Shown here: positions 1-7,945 of the stretch, in pieces
Layout: every line of letters starts with the position of its first letter
Position numbering within the stretch: position 1 is the first letter of the stretch
Assembly (NCBI GenBank): GCA_964585305.1
Contig: CAZPDM010000057.1
Span: forward strand, 1-28,941
From: CAZPDM01 sp964585305
GTDB lineage: Bacteria > Planctomycetota > Uabimicrobiia > Uabimicrobiales > JABWCH01
Direction: 5' to 3'
DNA: 28,941 nt
Made by a program: the position numbers and the translations under genes
The notes under the pieces: model-generated
The model's input: only the letters and a program-made list of their open reading frames with translations
Databases searched by the model: none
Told to the model about the DNA's origin: nothing

Positions 1-398
1 AATAGTAATAAAATTGAAATATTATAGCATCTAGCTTTTACTGTATATTCATAAAACATAATATAGGAAAATGTTATTCCTGTACGCATAAGGAAAGTAA
101 ATGGAGAATAAAATAAAAGTAAAAAAATCATTCCTACCGAAAAAAGCCAATGGATCAACTGCATAGAAAAGTAAGGAAGTTCTAATTTAGCAAATGGCAT
201 TAAAATTAGATGCCATAAAGCTGGAGTTCCTTCATATTTCATTTGCTCAAAAAGCTGGCTAAAATTGCAATCCCTTGCAATCAACCATGCTTGCGCTTCA
301 TCAAGCCAAGGTTCATGATTCCATACTATAAAAAAAGAAGCAACAATATATAAGAAAAAAATTATAACTTCATAAGGATAGTTTCGAAAAAAACGCAT
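1..398 (-). CDS. GT39/ArnT-like integral membrane glycosyltransferase, 5' part only (cut by window edge)
   Basis: Reading leftwards from the ATG at 398 gives 132 codons without a stop, running off the window edge, so only the N-terminus is present. The protein begins with a short basic start and a transmembrane segment (about residues 9-26). The motif WLDEAQAW follows at residues 31-38, with D33 in the first outward loop, then YEGTPALWH near residue 55 and further hydrophobic helices at about 61-71 and 80-97. This acidic first-loop motif followed by a G-x-P-x-L-W-h stretch is typical of polyprenyl-phosphate-sugar-dependent GT-C enzymes (GT39/PMT_2-like), which move a sugar from a lipid carrier to an acceptor outside the cytoplasmic membrane. 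The acceptor cannot be told. The gene is divergent from the GH31 gene. The ribosome site is a weak AAGAAAG. Confidence 0.75.
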   Translation of the reverse strand, partial: MRFFRNYPYEVIIFFLYIVASFFIVWNHEPWLDEAQAWLIARDCNFSQLFEQMKYEGTPALWHLILMPFAKLELPYFSMQLIHWLFSVGMIFLLLFYSPFTFLMRTGITFSYIMFYEYTVKARCYNISILLL

Positions 399-453
399 AC
401 TATTATTCTTTCTTAAGAAAAGAAAATCAACAATCATTCTAGATAGATTTTTC

Positions 454-481
454 TTGACAAAAAACGAATTATACTTAATAT
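454..481 (+). promoter_or_regulatory. Sigma70-type promoter for the GH31 gene
   Basis: TTGACA at 454-459, a 16-base spacer and TAATAT at 476-481 lie about 45 bases before the GH31 start. The -35 box is a perfect consensus. It sits in the 128-base gap between divergent genes. Assigned by motif only. Confidence 0.6.
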
Positions 482-526
482 TAAAATCCTTTTAAAGAAC
501 TTCAATTTTATAAAAAAAGGGGAAAT

Positions 527-3500
527 ATGAGACATATAAAAAATATAGTATATATTTCATTTGCATTATTTTTTTTAGCAAATAGTGTGTTACTTAGTCA
601 AATTACAGAAGAAAATTCTATTGGTGAAAAAAATACTTCTATGACAAATCCTTTTGTTATTGCAAATACAGCACGATTTACAATTATCGCGCCAGAATGT
701 ATTCGTTTAGAATATTCTGAAAACGGGCAATTTATAGATGAGCCTTCTTTAACAGCTGTAAATCGTAATGCATACTCTTCTGAATTTCGCGTGGATAAAA
801 TTCAGGAGAATATTTGGAAAATTAGTACAAGTAGAATGCAGATTACATATCAACCTAACGGAAAACCATTTAGTAAAGAAAATATATTTGCAATGATTAT
901 CCTTCAAGGAGACGAGAAAGCTCGTTGGGTACCAGACATGGTTAATCAAGGAAATCTTGGAGGAACTGTCCGAACTTTAGATCAAGCACGAGGGAAAATT
1001 CCTTTAGAAGATGGAATTTTATCACGAGATGGTTGGTATTTGCTAGATGATTCTCGCCGTCCTATTTTAGCATCAGATTGGGTGCAACAACGTCCTAAAG
1101 ATGCGGGAATAGATTGGTATTTATTTGGATATGGGCTTAATTATAAAGCAGCTTTACAAGCCTTTACCAAAATTGCTGGCCAAGTACCTATGCCACGTAA
1201 ATATGTACTTGGGTCATGGTATTCAAGATATTGGCCATATTCTTCCGCAGAATATAGGCAAATTATTGAAGAATATCGACAGCATGATTTCCCTCTTGAT
1301 GTTATTGTTATGGATATGGATTGGCATAAAGATGGTTGGACAGGCTGGTCATGGAATAGAAAACTTTTGCCTGATGCAGAAGAATTGTTGCAATGGTTTC
1401 ATCAACAAAATTTAGCTGTTACTCTAAATTTACATCCTGCAGACGGAGTTAAGCCACACGAAGATAGATATATAGAATTTATGAAAGAATTAGGAGAAGA
1501 TGTTGGAAAAACAATCCCATTTGATTCTTCTAATCAAAAATATATTTCAGCAATTTTTAAACATATCCATGAACCACTAGAGAAACAAGGCGTAGATTTT
1601 TGGTGGTTAGATTGGCAACAATTCGAACCAAGTCTTGGTAACCCTGAGTTAAAAAATTTAGAATGGCTAAATTATTGTTATTTTAAACACACTGGAAAAA
1701 ACGAAGAACGTCGCGGAACATCTTTTAGCCGTTGGGGGGGATGGGGAGATCATAAACATCCTATCCATTTTTCAGGTGATGCGGTTTCAATATGGGATAT
1801 GTTAGAATTTGAAGTTCCTTTTACTGCAACTGCTGGTAATGTTGGATGTTTTTTCTGGTCGCATGATATTGGTGGCCATTTCGGCGGATTGACACCTGAA
1901 ACAAATACCCGATGGATACAGTTTGGTGCCTTAACTGCTGCTTTACGACTTCATTCTACGCATGATGCAACCATGGATAAACGTCCTTGGCTAATGGCAG
2001 AGCCACACCTAACTTCTATGAAAAAAGCCTTCCATCTTCGCAGTATACTTATGCCATATATATATTCTAGCGTTTGGCAATCTTGCCAAAATACTATTCC
2101 TCTTACACGTTCTATGTATATTGAATATCCAGAAAAAGAAATTTCCTATCATAGCCAGCCCCAATACCTTTTTGGTGATGCTTTACTCGTTGCTCCTATT
2201 ACTCGCCCTGGGACAGGGCCAAATAAAGTAGCATCTCAAAGAGTTTGGTTTCCTCCAGGAGCATGGTATAATTGGTTTACAGGGGAACGTTGTGTAAGTA
2301 CGGGAGAAAATTTTACCAATGTTTGGGCCGATATTACAGAGTTTCCTCTTTATGTCAAAGGAGGAATCCCGATTCCCTTGCAAAAATATACTCAACGAAT
2401 GGCTAGTGAACCTTTAAAACATCTAATTGTACGTGTTTATCCTGGCCCAAATAATAGTTTTACACTTTATGAAGATGACGGAATTTCTCAAGCATATAAA
2501 AAAGGAATTTTTGCAACTACACAAATACAATATCGTCAAACTGAAAATATCCAGGAAATCATTATTGAACCAGTTCGAGGAACTTATACAAATCAACCAC
2601 AAGAACGTTCTTATACTATTGAATTTGGCGATAATATGCCAGAAGAAATTGTTCAAGTATTATATCAAGGACAGCCAATTGATTATACTTGTAATAACAA
2701 AGAAGCAATTTGCCGCGTAGAAATACCTGCTCAATCTATATCCCAAAAAATTCATATTCAATTGCATTGGGGAAAAGTATCCATTTCCCATTCTATCCAA
2801 CAAGGATTGCCAATTTTATATCGTTGGCAAAAACTTAGTGAAGGGATGGCCAGCATCAATGATGAAAATCTTTCTTTAGAGAAAATATTATCAGAAATTA
2901 AAGATTGGCCTAAAAACAATCGCGATAATATTCTTTCTTTTTTAAGTGAAATATCTTTACATAAAGAAGATAATCAAATTATTCATTTAATTTGTAATGC
3001 TGGAATAGCTGCTGTAACAAGCGAAGTTAAAGTAATTGATTACATCGGCTCTAAAGAAATAGTATTGGCCTCAAAAAAATTGCAAATGTATCCTGGAAGC
3101 CGGATTTTAGAAATCCCCGATCCTTTCCCTGATACTTTTGGAATGCCATTTCGACGTGAAATTCAAGTTACTTTTCCAATGGAAAACCATTCGATTACAT
3201 TAACTTCTACGTTAGAAGAAAGAGATACTTATTTACCAGAATGTCTTCTTTTAGGACCCTTTAAGTTCCAAAGAAAAGAAAATATCCAAGATTATACTTA
3301 TGATCCAGAAAAAGTAAAACCAGAAAATTTACTTACTCATTCTTATATTGGAAAAAACAATAAAGCTCTTTCCTGGAAAAAAGTAAAATGCACACCTAGC
3401 TATGAATTCGATTTAGGACATCATCTTCGTGGAGAAGATGCTATCGGTTATGGACTGGTATTTCTTGATTCTGAAATAGAACAAGATATACAATTTTATC

Positions 3501-3715
3501 TCAATTCAGATGATGGAATTGAGCTTTTCTTAAATGGAGAAAAAATATTATCTAAAAATGTCTTAAGATCCTCTTTCCATGATCCGGATTTATGCAAAGG
3601 AAAATTAAAAACTGGCCGCAATGCAGTCTTGTTTAAAGTTTCTCAGGGAATGGGAGGATGGTGTTTTAAAGCTAAGATATGCACTCAGCATGCAATAAAA
3701 TATAGCTTAGAATAA
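527..3715 (+). CDS. Secreted glycoside hydrolase family 31 (alpha-glucosidase/alpha-xylosidase-like) with C-terminal beta-sandwich
   Basis: This 1062-aa enzyme probably hydrolyses alpha-glycosidic bonds outside the cytoplasm. Residues 1-25 form a signal peptide. Residues 45-210 are the N-terminal beta domain. The GH31 barrel follows: VMDMDWHKDGW at 261-271 (D263, D265), FWWLDWQQ at 358-365 with D362 as the expected nucleophile, FSGDAVSIW at 415-423 with D418 as the expected acid/base, then FFWSHDIGGHFGG at 442-454. A proximal beta domain ends the core at about 740. The extra 300 residues finish in a beta-sandwich (about 960-1055) containing YLNSDDGIELFLNG, a pattern of PA14/galactose-binding-like modules. 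The nucleophile motif differs from the usual WhDMNE form, so substrate cannot be assigned. The AGGGG at 518-522 supports the start. It looks monocistronic, between its own promoter and a terminator. Confidence 0.9.
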   Translation: MRHIKNIVYISFALFFLANSVLLSQITEENSIGEKNTSMTNPFVIANTARFTIIAPECIRLEYSENGQFIDEPSLTAVNRNAYSSEFRVDKIQENIWKISTSRMQITYQPNGKPFSKENIFAMIILQGDEKARWVPDMVNQGNLGGTVRTLDQARGKIPLEDGILSRDGWYLLDDSRRPILASDWVQQRPKDAGIDWYLFGYGLNYKAALQAFTKIAGQVPMPRKYVLGSWYSRYWPYSSAEYRQIIEEYRQHDFPLDVIVMDMDWHKDGWTGWSWNRKLLPDAEELLQWFHQQNLAVTLNLHPADGVKPHEDRYIEFMKELGEDVGKTIPFDSSNQKYISAIFKHIHEPLEKQGVDFWWLDWQQFEPSLGNPELKNLEWLNYCYFKHTGKNEERRGTSFSRWGGWGDHKHPIHFSGDAVSIWDMLEFEVPFTATAGNVGCFFWSHDIGGHFGGLTPETNTRWIQFGALTAALRLHSTHDATMDKRPWLMAEPHLTSMKKAFHLRSILMPYIYSSVWQSCQNTIPLTRSMYIEYPEKEISYHSQPQYLFGDALLVAPITRPGTGPNKVASQRVWFPPGAWYNWFTGERCVSTGENFTNVWADITEFPLYVKGGIPIPLQKYTQRMASEPLKHLIVRVYPGPNNSFTLYEDDGISQAYKKGIFATTQIQYRQTENIQEIIIEPVRGTYTNQPQERSYTIEFGDNMPEEIVQVLYQGQPIDYTCNNKEAICRVEIPAQSISQKIHIQLHWGKVSISHSIQQGLPILYRWQKLSEGMASINDENLSLEKILSEIKDWPKNNRDNILSFLSEISLHKEDNQIIHLICNAGIAAVTSEVKVIDYIGSKEIVLASKKLQMYPGSRILEIPDPFPDTFGMPFRREIQVTFPMENHSITLTSTLEERDTYLPECLLLGPFKFQRKENIQDYTYDPEKVKPENLLTHSYIGKNNKALSWKKVKCTPSYEFDLGHHLRGEDAIGYGLVFLDSEIEQDIQFYLNSDDGIELFLNGEKILSKNVLRSSFHDPDLCKGKLKTGRNAVLFKVSQGMGGWCFKAKICTQHAIKYSLE

Positions 3716-3762
3716 TTTTAGTTTTGTTAATAAATTCTTACTTTCGACAACTTATTTATCAC

Positions 3763-3793
3763 AAAAACGACGCAATAATTGCGTCGTTTTTTT
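3763..3793. terminator. Bidirectional intrinsic terminator between GH31 and GT4 genes
   Basis: A perfect 13-bp inverted repeat, 3763-3775 with 3779-3791, has a 3-base loop and a GC-rich core (cgacgc/gcgtcg). It is flanked by A and T tracts on the proper sides, so it can stop transcripts from both convergent genes. Confidence 0.85.
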
Positions 3794-3798
3794 AGAGA

Positions 3799-5022
3799 TT
3801 ATTTTAAAATTTCTTTTATGAAATCTGCAAATCTTTCTGTAGCAACACTTCGGGAAAAATATCTTCCAAAGATATCTTGAGAATTCTGAGCAGATATTTG
3901 ATAGAATTTTGTATCTTTGCGGAATTTTTCAATAGCATCTAAAAATCCTTGTGAATCGTCATTATCTATACACAATCCACATTGATATTTTTGGATCATT
4001 TGTCCTAATTCACTTTGAATAGGAGCAACCGCTAAAATTGGTCTTCCTGCAGCAATTGAACCATAGAATTTACTTGGGACAACTAACCCGATTGTACGTT
4101 TTTCTTGTGTGATTAAAGCAACATCGCCCGCCCTCATACTAAATCGAATCATTTCGCGTGGTTGATAAGGAAGAAAAAAAACATTGTGGATTTCTTTTTC
4201 TTGACAGTATGCTATTAACTCCAACTTTTTTTTTCCTTCACCAATAAATAAAAATGCAAAATCACTATTTTCTTTATATCTTAGCATAGCTTGCTTTACA
4301 AGCTCAAAATCATGCACAACTCCCATATTTCCAGAATAAACTATCACAAATTTATTTTCGAGGTTGAATTTTTGGCGAATTGGGTTTAAAATACCAGGAA
4401 TTATATCAAAATCTTTTGGATCCGCCCAATTATCAATAAGTATGATTTTTTTTTCACTAACACCTTTATTTATAAGATGTTGCATCATACTTTTCCCGAT
4501 GGCAATGATTGCATCAGATTGATGATAAATATAATTGCTAATTGCTTGTAATATTTTTGTAATCCAACTTTTTGAATGGATCACTCCAAAACCAACTGCT
4601 AAATCAGGGTACACATCTTGAAGCCAAAAAACTAAACGAGTTCGCTTTAGTTTTTTTAAAAAAACGCCCAATAAGGCTAAATATGGTGGTGTTGACATTG
4701 TAATAATTACATCATTTTTTTTTAAAAACAATAATCGGCAAAATGCGAAAAAATAAAAAGAAAGATAATTACATAACCTTCCTACCTTTGTATGTCGATT
4801 AAATGATGTTGTAAACACTCGATATATCTTAATATTTTTATATTCTTGATATTTGGAAATGTCTTTAAAACTTTCGGATTCGCTCTCTGTATAGCTTGGC
4901 ATTCCTGTAATAACTGAAACAAAAAAACCCTTTAGAGTTAAGTCTTCTGCAAGATCCGTAGCTAATTGAGAAGTTGCAGCAATTTCAGGGTAAAAATGTT
5001 GATTTAGTAGTAAAATTTTCAT
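3799..5022 (-). CDS. Glycosyltransferase family 4 (WbuB/WcaI-like)
   Basis: This 407-aa cytoplasmic GT-B enzyme probably transfers a sugar from a nucleotide donor onto a surface polysaccharide precursor. The N-terminal acceptor domain starts MKILLLNQHFYPE, typical of the WbuB/WcaI branch, and contains FWLQDVYPD at 132-140, another mark of that group. The C-terminal donor domain has VYSGNMG at 228-234, the GEGKKK nucleotide loop at 261-266 and PSKFYGSIAAGRPIL at 316-330. The EX7E-type second acidic position cannot be placed clearly. No polysaccharide cluster surrounds it and the donor is unknown. The start codon lies in a small hairpin and has no clear Shine-Dalgarno sequence, so the exact start is less sure than the family. 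Confidence 0.88.
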   Translation of the reverse strand: MKILLLNQHFYPEIAATSQLATDLAEDLTLKGFFVSVITGMPSYTESESESFKDISKYQEYKNIKIYRVFTTSFNRHTKVGRLCNYLSFYFFAFCRLLFLKKNDVIITMSTPPYLALLGVFLKKLKRTRLVFWLQDVYPDLAVGFGVIHSKSWITKILQAISNYIYHQSDAIIAIGKSMMQHLINKGVSEKKIILIDNWADPKDFDIIPGILNPIRQKFNLENKFVIVYSGNMGVVHDFELVKQAMLRYKENSDFAFLFIGEGKKKLELIAYCQEKEIHNVFFLPYQPREMIRFSMRAGDVALITQEKRTIGLVVPSKFYGSIAAGRPILAVAPIQSELGQMIQKYQCGLCIDNDDSQGFLDAIEKFRKDTKFYQISAQNSQDIFGRYFSRSVATERFADFIKEILK

Positions 5023-5036
5023 AACACAAAGTTATG
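5020..5036 (-). promoter_or_regulatory. Hairpin enclosing the GT4 start codon
   Basis: cataac at 5020-5025 pairs with gttatg at 5031-5036 across a 5-base loop. The left arm contains the GT4 start codon. On the transcript this 6-bp stem would put the ATG in a helix. It may be chance in AT-rich DNA. Confidence 0.3.
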
Positions 5037-5223
5037 TGCTTTGATAATATGCTAAACAATTATTTTAACGGAAAATATTTTCCTACCTTATTTGAGCTAA
5101 AGAAATTTGTTTTAAAAACAGCACAGATTTTCAAATACTCAAAATATTTTTATTTAGCAAAAAAGCACTTTTCTAACAGATGTATCTGTATAAATGAATT
5201 TTTAGAAAGAAATAGAGGATTTT

Positions 5224-5760
5224 ATGGATTTTATTATTGTTGATTTAGAAGCAACTTGTTGGGAACATGAAAAAAACCGAGAAAAAATGGAAATTATTGA
5301 AATCGGTGCTGTAAGAATGAATTCAAAATTAGAAATCTTAGATGATTTTGAAAGTTTTATTCGTCCTTTTGCTTCACCTATTTTAAGTGATTTTTGTACA
5401 AAATTAACAACTATTACTCAAAAACAGGTAGATACAGCTGAACTTTTCCCAGTAGTATTCCCTAAATTTTTACAATGGATAGAAAAACCCGAATATTGGC
5501 TATGTTCCTGGGGAAATTATGACTTTCGACAGTTCCAAACAGATTGTACCCGCCATAATATGGCTTTCCCTTTTCAAAAAGAAAAGCACATAAATTTAAA
5601 AGAAAAAATGGCAACAGTGAAAAAGATCAAACCTTGCGGAATGAGCAAAGCTTTAGAATTTTTTGGGCTACCTCTTATTGGAACTCATCACAGAGGAATT
5701 GATGACGCTCGAAATATCGCAAAAATTGCACAAATTTTGCTAAAAGAAATTAAATTTTAG
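5224..5760 (+). CDS. DEDDh 3'-5' exonuclease (ERI1/KapD-like)
   Basis: This 178-aa protein is a single-domain RNase T/DnaQ-fold exonuclease expected to remove nucleotides from 3' ends, using two metal ions. All five DEDDh residues are visible: D7 and E9 in IVDLEAT, D100 in WGNYDFRQF, and H156 and D161 in HHRGIDDA. The ATCWE extension after the first motif and the cysteine near the second motif fit the ERI1/KapD branch, which acts mainly on RNA, rather than the polymerase III epsilon branch. The start is supported by AGAGGA at 5214-5219. It is convergent with the cyclic-nucleotide protein and stands alone, so its substrate is not indicated by neighbours. Confidence 0.9.
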   Translation: MDFIIVDLEATCWEHEKNREKMEIIEIGAVRMNSKLEILDDFESFIRPFASPILSDFCTKLTTITQKQVDTAELFPVVFPKFLQWIEKPEYWLCSWGNYDFRQFQTDCTRHNMAFPFQKEKHINLKEKMATVKKIKPCGMSKALEFFGLPLIGTHHRGIDDARNIAKIAQILLKEIKF

Positions 5761-5771
5761 ATTTCTAAAAT

Positions 5772-5805
5772 GTTAAGAACAACTAGGAACCTAGCTGTTC
5801 TTAAC
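5772..5805. terminator. Long inverted repeat between convergent genes, probable bidirectional terminator
   Basis: gttaagaaca at 5772-5781 pairs with tgttcttaac at 5796-5805. After one mismatch, ctagg (5783-5787) pairs with cctag (5790-5794). The stem sits exactly between the two convergent stop codons. The T tract on either side is poor, so termination strength is uncertain. Confidence 0.55.
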
Positions 5806-5814
5806 AACTTTAAA

Positions 5815-6351
5815 CTAATCTTTTTTAGCGGCATCGATCATAGCATTTAAAATTTCTTCCCATTTTTCCTTTTTTTTAATTTCTTGTGTACGAACAAATT
5901 CTCTTTTTTGATTATTTTTAGTTCGTTTCATATAAGCATTCATAATCTCTCCAGCAATATCAGCATTTTCATTTAGCAAATTATGAAAAGAGTCTTTAGT
6001 TAAAGCAACAAGTAAAGAATCTTCTATTGCTCTAGCGGAAGCATTCCTTGGTTGGCGGCTTACTAAGCCCATCTCTCCAAAGAAATCATTTTCTGATAAA
6101 ACTGCTATTTTTTCGCCAACATTTTGAAATTTATCTGGTTGATAGATTAAAACCTTGCCAGATTGGATTACATATATAGCATCCGATTCATCACCTTTAT
6201 TAAAAATTACCTGGTCTGCTTGTGTATACTGAGTATCCATGCTTTGACTCAATTGTAATAAAATTTCATCAGATAAGCTAGCAAAAAGCTGAACTCGTTG
6301 CAATACCTTTGCTAAACGCTGTTGCATAGATAAACTAAGAGTATTTGCCAT
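5815..6351 (-). CDS. Cyclic-nucleotide-binding domain protein without DNA-binding domain
   Basis: This 178-aa protein holds one CRP-type cNMP-binding domain (about residues 20-130). The phosphate-binding cassette is intact: FGEMGL at 91-96 with the ribose-contacting E93, and PRNASARA at 101-108 with the phosphate-contacting R102, so cAMP or cGMP binding is plausible. Earlier FNKGDESDAIYVIQSGKV (50-67) matches the conserved beta-roll. No helix-turn-helix follows. The last 45 residues are a charged helix rich in K and E, perhaps a dimer or partner-binding segment. Such one-domain proteins usually act as protein-protein switches, but the partner is unknown. AGGAG (6358-6362 on the minus strand) gives a strong start. 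No adenylate cyclase is in the window. Confidence 0.88.
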   Translation of the reverse strand: MANTLSLSMQQRLAKVLQRVQLFASLSDEILLQLSQSMDTQYTQADQVIFNKGDESDAIYVIQSGKVLIYQPDKFQNVGEKIAVLSENDFFGEMGLVSRQPRNASARAIEDSLLVALTKDSFHNLLNENADIAGEIMNAYMKRTKNNQKREFVRTQEIKKKEKWEEILNAMIDAAKKD

Positions 6352-6440
6352 GATATGCTCCTAAAAAGATTTTCAATTATAAAAATTGCTTATCATTAAA
6401 ATTGTAAGTTATTTAACTTATCTTTAAAAAAATGGATAGT

Positions 6441-6468
6441 TTGCCATAACCAAAATAAATGCTATTCT
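6441..6468 (+). promoter_or_regulatory. Candidate promoter for the HEAT/lipoprotein pair
   Basis: TTGCCA at 6441-6446 and TATTCT at 6463-6468 are 16 bases apart. A second -10 match, TATAAT at 6517-6522, lies nearer the gene but has no good -35. Either could serve the gene at 6605. Confidence 0.35.
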
Positions 6469-6604
6469 AATTGAATTTTAAATTTTTTTATGTACAATTT
6501 GTTTTTTTTGCTAAACTATAATATAGGCAACTAGTAATCATAAATTCGTTAAAAATTATACCTTGCTAAACAAAATCAAATATCAATTTCATCAGGATAG
6601 CAGC

Positions 6605-7261
6605 ATGTTGTTCAAAAAGAAACATTTTATATTCGCTATTTTTATTATTTACATATATACTTTTTCTTGGGCAATAGAACCCTTGATTCAACCCACCCAA
6701 GAAGCACCTAGTCTTTTAAAAAAACGTATCCAATCTTGGATACAAGAATTAGGAAATGATGCAGATAAACAAGCTTTCCCAAATTTACGAAGAATTGGAG
6801 AAATTGCTATTCCACAATTATTAGAAGGGCTTAAAACAAAAAATCCTACTGCTAAACGCAAAATTATAGAAATTTTAACAGAATTTTATAATCTGTCTTT
6901 TATTTCGATATTTCATAGTATTTTACAAAATGAAACAGAAGATCCTCGCATTCGAGAAACTGCAATCATAGCTTTAGAGAAGTATAATACTGAAGACGTT
7001 TTAAAAATCTTGCAAAAATATAGTACACACCATGATACACGAATCCAACGTGCTGCGTGCTATACAATTTGTCAGTATAACAATTCTAATTCTATCCCCT
7101 ATTTAATACAATTGCTAAAACATTGGGATGCAGATATTCAAAATAAAGCCTATAATAAACTTAGAGATATAACGAAACAAAACCAGCTCTCTCCACAATA
7201 TAATACTTGGGAAAAGTGGTGGAAAGACTATCAAGAAATTTGGGAGGATGAATTTAAATGA
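6605..7261 (+). CDS. Exported HEAT-repeat protein
   Basis: I place the start at the ATG at 6605 because AGGAT at 6594-6598 precedes it at good distance; an upstream in-frame TTG at 6563 has no such site. The resulting 218-aa protein opens with a basic N-terminus and a hydrophobic signal peptide ending near SWA (residue 23). The rest is helical with HEAT/PBS-type repeats (about 52-190), seen in phrases such as RIRETAIIALEKYNTEDVL and RIQRAACYTICQYNN. It ends with WEKWWKDY, a tail common in planctomycete-type HEAT proteins. HEAT proteins are binding scaffolds, and no enzymatic residues are apparent. Its stop overlaps the start of the next lipoprotein gene (ATGA), so the two are probably translationally coupled and may work together in the periplasm. 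Confidence 0.8.
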   Translation: MLFKKKHFIFAIFIIYIYTFSWAIEPLIQPTQEAPSLLKKRIQSWIQELGNDADKQAFPNLRRIGEIAIPQLLEGLKTKNPTAKRKIIEILTEFYNLSFISIFHSILQNETEDPRIRETAIIALEKYNTEDVLKILQKYSTHHDTRIQRAACYTICQYNNSNSIPYLIQLLKHWDADIQNKAYNKLRDITKQNQLSPQYNTWEKWWKDYQEIWEDEFK

Positions 7262-7851
7262 AGATATCTATAATAACGAAATTTTTTTTATCGATACTAG
7301 TTATACTATTAGTCAGTTGTAGCCAAACTGAAAACCGAATAGTGCTTCAATCTCAAGAAATAATAAGTACAAAAGAACAAGAAGAAATGCCTCCCATAGA
7401 AAATAATACGTTAGCAAACAAAGATATTTTAGAAATAGAAATAGAAAACAATACCGAAATTTTAGAAAATGCGGCAATTAAATTGCACAGTTTTCTAAAA
7501 CTTGGTAGGATTGCAGCTCTCCAACGTAACCAAGAAATGTTTATCAGTCTAGAAAAACAAAATGATGGACGTATCAAGATGATACTTTCCGAACAATTAA
7601 ATGCCCCCCAATCAATTGATAAAAGCGAATTTCTTCCTGGCCAAATTACAATCTCAGAAACGCATCGACATTTTCGTTATGATAAAAACGGAAACATTGA
7701 CTTTGATGAACCTGACAAAATTTTTCTTCCTTTAGAAAATTCACCTGCAGCAGATTTAATTCTTTTCTTTTTGGATCCTAAAATTTCTACTAGAGGGATG
7801 CTTGACATTGTTAAGGAAAAAGCACAAGTCTACATACATATTGTAGAATAA
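7258..7851 (+). CDS. Putative lipoprotein of unknown function
   Basis: This 197-aa product has a lipoprotein signal: basic start, hydrophobic stretch and lipobox LVSC with the acyl-accepting C21, followed by serine and glutamine. The next 50 residues are rich in E, N and I, probably a flexible linker. The remaining part (about 75-197) looks like a small mixed alpha/beta domain with phrases such as GRIKMILSEQ and FRYDKNGNIDFDEPDKIFLP; the DKNGNIDFDE stretch resembles a single calcium-loop pattern but may be accidental. I do not recognise the family. It overlaps the HEAT gene by four bases. The product is expected to be anchored on the periplasmic side of a membrane. Confidence 0.75.
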   Translation: MKISIITKFFLSILVILLVSCSQTENRIVLQSQEIISTKEQEEMPPIENNTLANKDILEIEIENNTEILENAAIKLHSFLKLGRIAALQRNQEMFISLEKQNDGRIKMILSEQLNAPQSIDKSEFLPGQITISETHRHFRYDKNGNIDFDEPDKIFLPLENSPAADLILFFLDPKISTRGMLDIVKEKAQVYIHIVE

Positions 7852-7933
7852 AAATGTAGATATTATAGAATAGCAAATATTTCATTCATTTTTCTAGAGT
7901 TATGACAACTCTTTTGCTCATTCTATGTTTTTT

Positions 7934-7940
7934 GGGAGAG
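7934..7940 (+). promoter_or_regulatory. Shine-Dalgarno site selecting a TTG start for the histidine kinase
   Basis: GGGAGAG lies 5 bases before TTG at 7946 in the reading frame. The upstream in-frame ATG at 7925 has no purine-rich sequence before it and would place this site inside the coding region. Confidence 0.6.
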
Positions 7941-7945
7941 TACAA

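Noticed and set aside
2423..2656. Minus-strand and alternative-frame open frames inside GH31, VgrG and TssM genes
   Set aside because: They lie wholly inside strongly recognised genes and show no domain, signal or ribosome site of their own.
5034..5243. 69-codon plus-strand open frame before the exonuclease gene
   Set aside because: It overlaps the exonuclease start in another frame, has no ribosome site, and its composition (K, F, Y, N) is what random AT-rich DNA gives.
7896..7915. Small hairpin agagtt/aactct before the histidine kinase as a terminator
   Set aside because: The stem is only 6 bp with little GC and a short T run; too weak to call.
7925..7945. ATG at 7925 as start of the histidine kinase
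   Set aside because: No Shine-Dalgarno sequence precedes it, while GGGAGAG sits correctly before TTG at 7946.
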